From CAYWHE01 sp964458125 (GTDB taxonomy: Bacteria > Bacteroidota > Bacteroidia > AKYH767-A > OLB10): DNA of 29,890 nt. The notes under the pieces were generated by a model. That model had not been told where the DNA came from. It did not search any database and saw only the letters and a program-made list of their open reading frames with translations. Shown one piece after another: positions 1-6,003 of this stretch. Position numbers and translations under genes: made by a program. The DNA lies in the NCBI GenBank assembly GCA_964458125.1, contig CAYWHE010000022.1, positions 1 through 29,890 on the forward strand, in the 5' to 3' direction. The number at the start of each line of letters is the position of its first letter. The stretch's first letter is position 1.

Positions 1-96
1 CGGCTTTTTCGTTCACAGGCAACTGATAGACCTGACAAAAATCAGTGCAATTCTTACAAAAAATTGCCGTTAGGTCAATGGTATTTCCCAGACATA

Positions 97-168
97 CCCG
101 TTTAGATGTGGTTTTTCCCCGTTCAGCGAAAATAACTTTACCGCTTTTCAATATCCCCGTTAATTTGC
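97..168 (+). promoter_or_regulatory. LytTR-like direct repeats and -7-like element ahead of the cytochrome operon
   Basis: Seen: CCCGTTTAG at 97-105 and CCCGTTCAG at 118-126 start 21 bp apart. A weaker ACCGCTTTT lies at 140-148, and another CCCGTT at 156-161. A TTTGC at 164-168, within TAATTTGC, begins 43 bp after the G at 121. Known: LytTR regulators bind paired 9-bp repeats ([TA][AC][CA]GTTN[AG][TG]) with 12-13 bp between them. The main repeats each match 8 of 9 positions. Bacteroidota promoters use TAnnTTTG at -7. Inferred: a LytTR-activated promoter for the operon starting at 260, with a leader of about 85 nt. The same geometry recurs at 3515-3586 and 3974-4045. A second weak -7-like TACTTTTAC lies at 231-239. 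Nothing else was recognised in bases 1-96. Confidence 0.5.
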
Positions 169-259
169 GTAAAAATTAACAGTTGTAATAGAAATACCAT
201 CCTTGATTGCCTGGCAGAAACACATCGCTTTACTTTTACAGAATTAAGAAAAATTGCAT

Positions 260-994
260 ATGAGCTACATGAAATTTAAAATCAATCCTGCCCTTTGGAT
301 GCTGGTACTGTTTACGGCTGCCATTCTGCCATCCTGTAAACATGAAATTCCCCAGCCGGTGATAAACTCCGGGGGTGGTATTGACACGATTCCTATCCCT
401 CAGGAAACATTATGCGACAGCGACACGGTTTATTTTCAAAACTCTATCCTGCCTTTGTTTGTTTCCAATTGCGCGAAAAGCGGGTGCCATGATGCCACCA
501 CCCATGCCGAAGGCATTAAATTGAACAATTACGCGAATATTATGAATACCGGTAAGATCCAGGCGTTTAATCCGAATCACGGGGATATCCTGGAAGTGGT
601 GAGTTCGACTGACCCTGATAAACTCATGCCTCCTCCGGGGGAGGGCAATCCCCTGACCTCCGATCAGATAGATATGATTATCAAATGGATCAACCAGGGA
701 GCATTGAATAATTATTGTGACGGTTGTGATACCACTGCAATAACCTATGCCAAATCGATTCTGCCGCTGTTATCGGCCAAATGCAAAGGCTGCCACCAGG
801 GAGTGAATGCAGGAGGAGGAATAAACATTGTCACTTTTGCAGATGCTTATGCCCTGGCACAAAACGGCTCCTTATATGGTTCGGTAAGTCATACCGGTAC
901 CTGGAGCGCAATGCCGAAAGGATCTTCCAAATTACCGGAATGCGATATTGCCAAAATCCGGATATGGGTGGAGGCCGGTTCACCGAATAATTAA
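260..994 (+). CDS. Diheme c-type cytochrome-like lipoprotein
   Basis: The start is taken at ATG 260 (MSYMKFK); an in-frame TTG at 254 and ATG at 269 are alternatives. The protein has 244 residues. A hydrophobic N-terminus ends in a lipobox (AILPSC, Cys26), so it should be a lipoprotein facing the periplasm or cell surface. Two heme sites are visible: CAKSGCH at about 71-77, which has four rather than two residues between the cysteines, and a canonical CKGCH at 175-179. Likely axial methionines follow each (LMPPPG near 123, SAMPKG near 218). The second half closely resembles the next gene. Known: such proteins carry electrons or act as envelope sensors in Bacteroidota, but the role of this subfamily is not established. 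It is first in a five-gene operon. No redox partner enzyme is encoded nearby. Confidence 0.85.
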   Translation: MSYMKFKINPALWMLVLFTAAILPSCKHEIPQPVINSGGGIDTIPIPQETLCDSDTVYFQNSILPLFVSNCAKSGCHDATTHAEGIKLNNYANIMNTGKIQAFNPNHGDILEVVSSTDPDKLMPPPGEGNPLTSDQIDMIIKWINQGALNNYCDGCDTTAITYAKSILPLLSAKCKGCHQGVNAGGGINIVTFADAYALAQNGSLYGSVSHTGTWSAMPKGSSKLPECDIAKIRIWVEAGSPNN

Positions 995-1020
995 TTATCA
1001 TAAAAATTTTCTGAGTTCTG

Positions 1021-1407
1021 ATGAGCCCGATTAAAAAAATGAAGTTTCCCCACCTGATGTTGACCGGGTTTATGCTGCTGACGGTGTCCGGTTGTTATTA
1101 CGATGTCGTGGAGGAGCTATATCCGGGAGACGCTTCCTGTGATACGACCCAGGTAACCTATACCGGCGACATTCTTCCTCTCCTGCAGGCGCAATGCCTG
1201 GTTTGTCACAGCGCCGGTTCCAACCAGGGAAATGTAAACCTGGAAGGTTACACCCAGGTGAAAACCTATGCGGAAAATGGAAAACTGATGGGATCCGTAT
1301 CCCACGCTTCCGGTTATGTTGCAATGCCACAGGGAGCCGCTCAACTTTCATCCTGTTATGTGAATAAAATACGGGCGTGGATCAACAGGGGAGCTCCAAA
1401 CAATTGA
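1021..1407 (+). CDS. Monoheme c-type cytochrome-like lipoprotein
   Basis: A protein of 128 residues with a lipoprotein signal (TVSGC, Cys25), a single heme motif CLVCH at 59-63 and a probable axial Met in YVAMPQG (Met102). A second possible start is ATG 1039. From the ILPLL segment onward it aligns by eye with the C-terminal half of the preceding protein: both share ILPLL before the heme site, GSVSH, AMP and a final GxPNN. The two are therefore likely tandem paralogues, one having one heme domain and the other two. It lies 26 bp after the preceding stop, in the same operon. Probable role: a small electron-transfer lipoprotein in the periplasm; the partner is unknown. Confidence 0.85.
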   Translation: MSPIKKMKFPHLMLTGFMLLTVSGCYYDVVEELYPGDASCDTTQVTYTGDILPLLQAQCLVCHSAGSNQGNVNLEGYTQVKTYAENGKLMGSVSHASGYVAMPQGAAQLSSCYVNKIRAWINRGAPNN

Positions 1408-1450
1408 ATTCCATTTCCTGAATACTTTCCAGTCGGAACAACTTACCCTC

Positions 1451-1870
1451 ATGTTAAAAAAAATAATTCTGGCCTTTTTGCTGCTCGGCCTGGTGGCGGG
1501 AGGCATTGGATTTTACCTCTATTTCAAACCCGTTAAAAGTTTTGAAAATGCTTCCCCTGATCTGAGCCTGGATGCTGCCGCGTTGGTGAAGGATTTCCAA
1601 ACAGATGAAAATAAGGCAAACAGTCGTTATCTGAATAAATTGCTCGAGGTTTCCGGAACCGTCAGCGATATTTCGGAGGACGAGAAAGGACTTACCAATA
1701 TAAACCTGGGAGTGGATGGGGAAATGGCCATGGTGTCCTGCAGTATGGATACAACGGTGAGACGCGATTTTACTTCCATCAAATCCGGTCAGTCCGTTCG
1801 CCTGAAAGGTCTGTGCTCAGGCATGCTCATGGATGTCGTCCTGGTAAAATGCGTGATCGTTGAAAAATAA
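1451..1870 (+). CDS. Membrane-anchored OB-fold protein (tRNA_anti-like family)
   Basis: A protein of 139 residues with one N-terminal membrane segment (about 4-25, LLLGLVAGGIGFYLYF). The soluble domain has the pattern of the Pfam 'tRNA_anti-like' OB-fold family: a DAAALVKDFQTDE lead-in, then KLLEVSGTVSDI, then a strand-rich segment ending CSGMLMDVVLVKCVIVEK. Despite the family name there is no evidence that it binds tRNA; an exported OB-fold domain could bind an oligosaccharide, peptide or protein partner. It lies 43 bp after the cytochrome gene and 13 bp before the YceI gene. It is assigned by recalled family resemblance, and the function is unknown. Confidence 0.75.
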   Translation: MLKKIILAFLLLGLVAGGIGFYLYFKPVKSFENASPDLSLDAAALVKDFQTDENKANSRYLNKLLEVSGTVSDISEDEKGLTNINLGVDGEMAMVSCSMDTTVRRDFTSIKSGQSVRLKGLCSGMLMDVVLVKCVIVEK

Positions 1871-1883
1871 ATAATTAAACTAA

Positions 1884-2447
1884 ATGAAACTTATGAAAAC
1901 AGCCCTTCTTGCCCTGATTCTTTCAGTAAGCGCCCTTTCCCTGCAAGCGCAGGGTAGGTATTTTACCCGTAATGGGAATGTGACGTTCAACTCCGGTACC
2001 TCCCTCGAAAAAATTGAAGGTGTGAACCACAAAGCCGCCAGTGTACTCGATGCAGGAACCGGGCAAATTGAAATGAATGTGCTGATCAAGGCCTTTGAAT
2101 TCGACCGGGCCTTAATGGAAGATCATTTTAATGAAAACTATATGGAATCGGAAAAGTATCCGAAGGCGACCTTTAAAGGAACCATTGTCAACAACAAGGA
2201 TATATCCTACGGAAAAAACGGACCTGTCACCTTTCAGGTGAAAGGCGATATAACGATTCACGGGGTTACAAAACCGGTTTCCGTGAATGCGGCAGGTGAA
2301 ATCAGGGACAATAAAATAGCCGTAAAATCAAGCTTTGAAGTAACGCTATCCGATTTCAATATTGAAATCCCCGGATTGGTGAAGGATAAGATCGACAAGC
2401 AGGCTAAAATTAATATGGATGTCCTTTATGAGCCCCTGGTGAAATAA
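1884..2447 (+). CDS. YceI-family periplasmic lipocalin-like protein
   Basis: A protein of 187 residues; ATG 1884 is taken as start, with ATG 1893 as the alternative. A signal peptide ends near SLQAQG. The mature protein has the YceI pattern: an early GNVTFNSGT strand, FEFDRALMEDHFNENYMES, then EKYPKATFKG, KGDITIHGVTKPV and a final DFNIEIPGLV. Known: YceI proteins form an extended lipocalin-like barrel that can bind long polyisoprenoids or amphiphiles, and they are periplasmic. In this operon it sits between an OB-fold protein and an outer-membrane-type protein. Electron-transfer cofactor or quinone handling would fit the cytochrome neighbours, but that is inference. Confidence 0.9.
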   Translation: MKLMKTALLALILSVSALSLQAQGRYFTRNGNVTFNSGTSLEKIEGVNHKAASVLDAGTGQIEMNVLIKAFEFDRALMEDHFNENYMESEKYPKATFKGTIVNNKDISYGKNGPVTFQVKGDITIHGVTKPVSVNAAGEIRDNKIAVKSSFEVTLSDFNIEIPGLVKDKIDKQAKINMDVLYEPLVK

Positions 2448-2469
2448 TCAGCCGCAAGCCCTTCATGCG

Positions 2470-3372
2470 ATGAAAAACAAGATTAAATACGGTATCAGGC
2501 TCGCTTTTTTTTTCTGCTGCCTTGCAACCATACAGGCGTATGCCCAGCAGGATGACCTGATGAGTTTGCTGGGTGAGGAAAAGCCCAAACCCGAGAAGGT
2601 CAGAAATGCCTGGAAGTCAACCAGGGTCATTAACGGTCATTCCTCCGAACAACTGGCTGGTGGGGTTCTTGATTTCAGGATCCTGCACCGGTTTGGATTC
2701 CTGAATTCAGGCGCTGAACAGTTATATGGATTGGACCAGGCCACTATACGCCTGGGCATGGATTACGGCGTCACCGATTGGCTCAGCATAGGGTTCGGTC
2801 GCAGCACCTTTAAAAAGGAACTGGACGGATTCATCAAGGCAAAACCGCTGTGGCAGACCAAAGGTTCCAGGAAATTTCCCTTCTCCCTGACCCTGGTTGC
2901 CGGAATGACCCTGCACACGATGAAATGGGATAACCCGGAACGGAAAAACTACTTCACTTCGAGGATGGGTTATTATTACCAGGCCGTCATAGCCCGTAAA
3001 TTCAGTGAGGCCTTTACTCTCCAGCTATCGCCCATTGTGGTGCACAGGAACCTGGTGGATTCCCTGGTCGACCAACACGATATCTGGGCGTTGGGTGTCG
3101 GAGCCCGCATTAAATTATCTCGGAGAATAGCGATGACTGTTGATTACTTTGGACTGAAACCTGGACGCATTGCCGATTTCTACAACAGCCCCCTCTCCAT
3201 TGGATTTGATATTGAAACCGGCGGGCACGTATTCCAGCTTCACTTCTCCAATGCCACTGGTATGAATGAACGCGCCTTTATTACCGAAACCACAGGTGAC
3301 TGGTTTAAGGGGGACGTTCACCTGGGGTTCAATATTTCCAGGGTGTTTACGCTGGGAAAAAGAAAAAAATAG
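2470..3372 (+). CDS. DUF5777-type beta-barrel outer-membrane protein
   Basis: A protein of 300 residues with a signal peptide ending at AYAQ. Features recalled from the DUF5777 family are visible: the QDDLMSLLGEEKP start of the mature protein, NAWKSTRVINGHSSEQLAGG, then LDFRILHRFG. After that come alternating amphipathic strands with many aromatic residues, as in an outer-membrane barrel. It is last in the operon, 22 bp after the YceI gene. The family is commonly found beside YceI proteins and small cytochrome lipoproteins in Bacteroidota, so the five genes probably act together at the envelope. The transport or binding activity is unknown. No clear terminator follows. Confidence 0.8.
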   Translation: MKNKIKYGIRLAFFFCCLATIQAYAQQDDLMSLLGEEKPKPEKVRNAWKSTRVINGHSSEQLAGGVLDFRILHRFGFLNSGAEQLYGLDQATIRLGMDYGVTDWLSIGFGRSTFKKELDGFIKAKPLWQTKGSRKFPFSLTLVAGMTLHTMKWDNPERKNYFTSRMGYYYQAVIARKFSEAFTLQLSPIVVHRNLVDSLVDQHDIWALGVGARIKLSRRIAMTVDYFGLKPGRIADFYNSPLSIGFDIETGGHVFQLHFSNATGMNERAFITETTGDWFKGDVHLGFNISRVFTLGKRKK

Positions 3373-3514
3373 GGGTTTAATAAAATTGTAAGGGATATCG
3401 GTTATGCTCAGGTACGATGATGTGTTTTTTTACATCCTGATTGAACAGATTGAAAAAACAGATGCTTGTCACGTATTTGATAAACCTGATTTCATCCAGG
3501 CCGGGATAAAAATT

Positions 3515-3586
3515 CCCGTTCAAACACAATTTATTCCCGTTCAACTGAAATTATTTTAAAATAGGGGTTTTGTAATCGAATTTTGC
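3515..3586 (+). promoter_or_regulatory. Orphan LytTR-like promoter
   Basis: Seen: the 12-mer ATTCCCGTTCAA occurs twice, at 3512-3523 and 3533-3544, so the CCCGTTCAA cores (3515, 3536) are 21 bp apart. TTTGC at 3582-3586, in AATTTTGC, starts 43 bp after the G at 3539. A T-rich patch (3554-3557) sits where a -33 box would lie. This is the same geometry as at 97-168 and 3974-4045. Each half-site matches 7 of 9 positions of the published LytTR consensus. No protein gene follows, so the promoter either drives an RNA or is a remnant. Confidence 0.5.
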
Positions 3587-3591
3587 ATACC

Positions 3592-3839
3592 GGATAAAGA
3601 AATAACAAACGGACGGACTGCCTGAGCATATCAACAGGTTTTTCGGATCAACCTGTAAATCGTAAACGGCACAAAAAAAGGACCATGATAAAAAACCAAC
3701 ATCGATACTGTTAAATACAGTATGTTGAAGGTTAACACAACACCCCGGCACCCTCTTGAGGTCGTTAATTCGACCAGTTCCAATCTGATCGGGCAACAGA
3801 TATGGTTTACAAAAGGGCTGCCGGGGTGTTGTGTTTTTT
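3592..3839 (+). ncRNA. Candidate structured small RNA
   Basis: Predicted from structure only. Downstream of the orphan promoter lie three successive stem-loops. The first has a 7 bp stem ACAGGTT/AACCTGT (3634-3640 and 3650-3656). The second has ATACTG/CAGTAT (3705-3710 and 3718-3723), extended by CAAC/GTTG. The third is a long stem from a 17 bp perfect inverted repeat (3734-3750 and 3819-3835), extended inward with one bulge and one mismatch and enclosing an inner GGTCG/CGACC hairpin. Six Ts (3834-3839) end the 3' arm, as at an intrinsic terminator. The 5' end is estimated from the -7 element. The large stem could instead be a mobile repeat. Confidence 0.35.
3734..3835. repeat. 102 bp element with 17 bp perfect terminal inverted repeats
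   Basis: The left arm AACACAACACCCCGGCA (3734-3750) is the exact reverse complement of 3819-3835. Pairing continues inward (CCCTCTTG against CAAAAGGG) with one extra base and one mismatch. The interior holds GGTCG-TTAATT-CGACC (3760-3775) and an alternative 7 bp stem with a 7 nt TTCCAAT loop (3771-3791) that looks like a tRNA T-arm. Possibilities are the terminator of an RNA, a MITE-like dispersed repeat or a tRNA-derived repeat. No clear target-site duplication flanks it. Confidence 0.6.
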
Positions 3840-3951
3840 GCATTTTCAGCAGTTTTGCCTTCCTGAAACCTGTTCAATATTGCCTGTTTGGCCTCCGGAT
3901 TTAATTTTCGGGATCGTTGGCCAATATCCCGCTTTAAACGAATCCCGATTA

Positions 3952-4045
3952 TCCGTTTATACCGGCAGTTTTTCCCGCTCAATGGCATCTATTGCCCGTT
4001 CTGCATCTTTCGTTTGCATAATCTCCTTTATTGCCGGTACTTTGC
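3952..4045 (+). promoter_or_regulatory. LytTR-like triple repeat and promoter for the 4119 lipoprotein
   Basis: Three half-sites: TCCGTTTAT at 3952-3960 (9 of 9 to the LytTR consensus), CCCGCTCAA at 3974-3982 and CCCGTTCTG at 3995-4003, spaced 22 and 21 bp. A -33-like TTTG lies at 4013-4016. TACTTTGC lies at 4038-4045, with its TTTGC beginning 43 bp after the G at 3998. This gives a leader of about 70 nt before ATG 4119. The spacing to TTTGC is identical at the two other sites described here. Confidence 0.55.
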
Positions 4046-4118
4046 AGTGTATAAAAGGGGTATTCTTTTGGCTATTGTAAACATAAAGTCTGAACAGTTA
4101 AATTAATAACAACACACC

Positions 4119-4544
4119 ATGAAAAATTCCATCACTTTTCTGATTATTATTTCCATCCTGGTTTCCTTTGCAGCCTGCAAAAAAAATGATGATCCGGGTC
4201 CTTCAACCAATATCAATACCAATGTCCAGCAGGGCACCTGGAAGGTTAGCTTATTTGATAATAAAGGCGTTGATGAAACCACGGATTTCAACGGTTACGT
4301 TTTTACCTTTTCATCGGGAGGAACCGTAACTGCAGTAAACAGCAACGGGCCGGTCTCAGGTACATGGGCCACGGGAACTGATAACAGCAAATTAAAGCTG
4401 ATCCTCGTTTTTCCTGCCGTTTCTCCCTTTGAAGAACTGAATGAAGACTGGGAAGTCCTCGGGCAAAGTTCCTCCGAAATTAAATTAAAACATGTCAGCG
4501 GCGGAAGCGGAGACATCTCCTACCTGAATTTTTTAAAATTATAG
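4119..4544 (+). CDS. Small lipocalin-like lipoprotein
   Basis: A protein of 141 residues with a lipoprotein signal peptide (SFAAC, Cys20) followed by a polar KKNDDPGPS linker. The mature part reads QGTWKVSLFDNKG, YVFTFSSGGTV, VSGTWATG, LKLILVF, WEVLGQSSSEIKLKH. This resembles the short lipocalin/calycin-like lipoproteins common in Bacteroidota, which start with a GxW strand. The ligand is unknown. It is monocistronic: the next gene starts more than 250 bp downstream from its own promoter. The LytTR-like sites upstream suggest control in common with the cytochrome operon. A specific family was not recognised with certainty. Confidence 0.8.
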   Translation: MKNSITFLIIISILVSFAACKKNDDPGPSTNINTNVQQGTWKVSLFDNKGVDETTDFNGYVFTFSSGGTVTAVNSNGPVSGTWATGTDNSKLKLILVFPAVSPFEELNEDWEVLGQSSSEIKLKHVSGGSGDISYLNFLKL

Positions 4545-4600
4545 CGACAGGTCTCCCCTTCAGTTTTTAAATACCGGAAGGATCCCTGTTTGCCTGACCC

Positions 4601-4670
4601 GGTCCGGGACCCGGAAAACCTCATCGGGGCTGAGAAGCAGCAGGAGGTACTTGATTCGGTAAGCCGGCTA
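4601..4670 (+). other. THI-box-like sequence (possible degenerate TPP riboswitch)
   Basis: The gap 4545-4801 contains GGCTGAGA (4628-4635) and, 13 nt later, ACTTGATTCGG (4649-4659), then TAAG and CCGGC (4664-4668). In TPP riboswitches CTGAGA is followed about 12 nt later by ACCTGATCTGG, a short loop and CCnGC, so order and spacing agree. A CCCG/CGGG stem (4610-4613 and 4625-4628) stands where P3 would be. The ACCC/GGGA pairing of P4 is missing. No thiamine gene follows. It is either a decayed riboswitch or coincidence. Confidence 0.2.
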
Positions 4671-4771
4671 AAATGAATTTCTTACGGAACGGACAGGAAT
4701 CTGTTCGCGCTTTTATTTGGTTAGAAGCTGGTTTTCTTACGGAAATTTTCGACAGCAATATTGATTTACCC

Positions 4772-4780
4772 TATATTTGC
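4772..4780 (+). promoter_or_regulatory. Bacteroidota -7 promoter element
   Basis: TATATTTGC matches the TAnnTTTG(C) -7 consensus of the Bacteroidota primary sigma factor. A T-rich ATTTTC (4745-4750) lies where the -33 box is expected. Transcription would begin near 4786, about 15 nt before the TTG start at 4802, which supports that start for the cobalamin-binding protein. Confidence 0.6.
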
Positions 4781-4801
4781 CGGCGAAAATATTTCAGGAA
4801 G

Positions 4802-5212
4802 TTGAACCGTCCCATTCGAGTATTGATAGCCAAGGTCGGGCTGGATGGCCATGACCGTGGAGCGAAAGTCATCGCCTCTTTTTTACGTGATGCCGGTATG
4901 GAAGTCATCTATACCGGGCTTCGGCAGACGCCTGAAATGGTTGTCAGTGCAGCCATGCAGGAAGATGTGGATGTTATAGGAGTGAGCATTCTTTCCGGAG
5001 CCCACATGACTGTTTTTCCTAAAATCATGAAAATGCTGAAAGAACATGAGTTGACCAATGTACTGGTCACAGGAGGCGGGATTATTCCCGAAGAGGATAC
5101 CCGGAAGTTGAACCAGTTGGGCGTTGGAACCCTCTTTCCCCCAGGCACCGATACGCATGAAATCGTAAACTACATCAGAACCTGGGTGGAGAAAAACAGA
5201 CCCGGTTTGTAA
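4802..5212 (+). CDS. Stand-alone cobalamin-binding subunit of an acyl-CoA mutase
   Basis: The frame is open from ATG 4673, but homology-like sequence begins at NRPIRVLIAKVGLDGHDRG. The start is therefore placed at TTG 4802, just after a -7 element that lies inside the longer frame. The product is 136 residues, the size of a lone B12-binding domain. Hallmarks are GLDGHDRG (the DxHxxG motif whose His is the lower cobalt ligand), SILSGAH (SxL motif) and VTGGGIIP (GG motif). Known: this is the C-terminal domain of methylmalonyl-CoA mutase and the separate small subunit of related mutases such as isobutyryl-CoA mutase. It carries adenosylcobalamin for carbon-skeleton rearrangement in the cytoplasm. 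No catalytic mutase subunit lies in the window, so the partner must be elsewhere. It is followed after 5 bp by the crotonase. Confidence 0.85.
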   Translation: MNRPIRVLIAKVGLDGHDRGAKVIASFLRDAGMEVIYTGLRQTPEMVVSAAMQEDVDVIGVSILSGAHMTVFPKIMKMLKEHELTNVLVTGGGIIPEEDTRKLNQLGVGTLFPPGTDTHEIVNYIRTWVEKNRPGL

Positions 5213-5217
5213 TCTAT

Positions 5218-6003
5218 ATGGCTATGAGTTTTGAATATATCCTGACCGAAACCACTGAAGGCATCTGCACGGTTACCATTAACAGGGCGGATAAACTGAA
5301 TGCCCTGAATAAAAAAATCATTGAGGAAATTGGAGTGGCCGTTGAAAAGGCCCGTGTTGACGCGGCTGTCAGGGCCATCATCATTACCGGGGCCGGTAAC
5401 AAAGCTTTTGTAGCCGGGGCCGATATTTCCGAATTTGCAGATTTTGATGCCATAAAGGGTGAAGCCCTTGCCTCGAACGGGCAGCAGGTATTTAATTCCA
5501 TTGAGAATTGTACCAAACCTGTTATTGCAGCCGTCAACGGATTTGCCTTGGGCGGCGGATGCGAACTGGCTATGAGTTGTCATCTCCGGCTGGCTGCCGA
5601 TCACGCCAGGTTCGGACAACCCGAAGTCAAACTGGGGCTCATCCCCGGATATGGCGGAACGCAAAGGCTGACACGCCTCATCGGGAAAACCAAAGCACTT
5701 GAATTACTGATGACCGCCGATATGATAACGGCTGATGAAGCGCTGGATCTGGGCCTGGTAAATGCTGTCTGTCCCTCCGAAGAGCTGATGAACCGCTGCC
5801 GTGAATTGGCACGGAAAATTTCGGCGCAGGCTCCCCTGGCCATTGCCGGCATCATCCGCAGCGTGAATGCGGCCACCGACAGGGAAAAGGACGGATTCCG
5901 CGAAGAAATTCATGAATTCGGTAAATGTTTTGTCACGGAAGACTTCAAGGAAGGCACCAGGGCATTCCTTGAAAAAAGAAAACCGGCCTTCAATGGAAAC
6001 TGA
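5218..6003 (+). CDS. Enoyl-CoA hydratase/isomerase (crotonase family)
   Basis: A protein of 261 residues, normal for the family. ATG 5218 is used; ATG 5224 (MSFEY) is the alternative. It carries both catalytic glutamates of the rat mitochondrial type: Glu116 in GGGCELAM and Glu136 in FGQPEVKLGLIPGYGGTQR. The oxyanion-hole segments FVAGADI (64-70) and ALGGG are also present, as is a C-terminal FLEKRKPAF helix. It should hydrate trans-2-enoyl-CoA to 3-hydroxyacyl-CoA in fatty acid, amino acid or butanoate metabolism. It starts 5 bp after the cobalamin subunit and is surely co-transcribed, which links it to acyl-CoA catabolism. Its stop codon directly abuts that of the convergent gene, and a terminator hairpin spans the junction. 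Confidence 0.93.
   Translation: MAMSFEYILTETTEGICTVTINRADKLNALNKKIIEEIGVAVEKARVDAAVRAIIITGAGNKAFVAGADISEFADFDAIKGEALASNGQQVFNSIENCTKPVIAAVNGFALGGGCELAMSCHLRLAADHARFGQPEVKLGLIPGYGGTQRLTRLIGKTKALELLMTADMITADEALDLGLVNAVCPSEELMNRCRELARKISAQAPLAIAGIIRSVNAATDREKDGFREEIHEFGKCFVTEDFKEGTRAFLEKRKPAFNGN

Larger units (their letters stand above)
3373..4118. other. Gene-free stretch with regulatory and RNA-like structure
   Basis: These 746 bases hold no believable protein gene. The longest open frame, on the minus strand at 3551-3988, runs through the inverted repeat and resembles no family. The stretch contains a LytTR-like promoter (3515-3586), a highly structured segment (about 3592-3839) and a second LytTR-like promoter (3952-4045) for the next lipoprotein. 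A small hairpin with GATGT/ACATC arms lies near 3418-3437, with no clear role. A nine-codon ORF starts at ATG 3685 behind AAAGGACC and ends just ahead of the large inverted repeat; it could be a leader peptide or chance. Confidence 0.6.

Noticed and set aside
3734..3835. Integron attC-like recombination site
   Set aside because: Size, imperfect stem and an extra-helical base recall attC, but the ends do not give the required RYYYAAC and GTTRRRY boxes, and no integrase or cassette array is present.
3734..3835. Intact tRNA gene
   Set aside because: Only a T-arm-like loop is present. No acceptor, D-arm and anticodon arrangement can be drawn.
3551..3988. Minus-strand open frame of 145 codons
   Set aside because: It runs through the inverted repeat and the orphan promoter, has no domain-like sequence, and its composition reflects the repeat; most likely non-coding.
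4600..4670. Cobalamin riboswitch ahead of the B12-binding gene
   Set aside because: A CAGGAG resembles part of the B12 box, but the rest of the box and the upstream conserved core are missing; the TPP-like reading fits better, though weakly.
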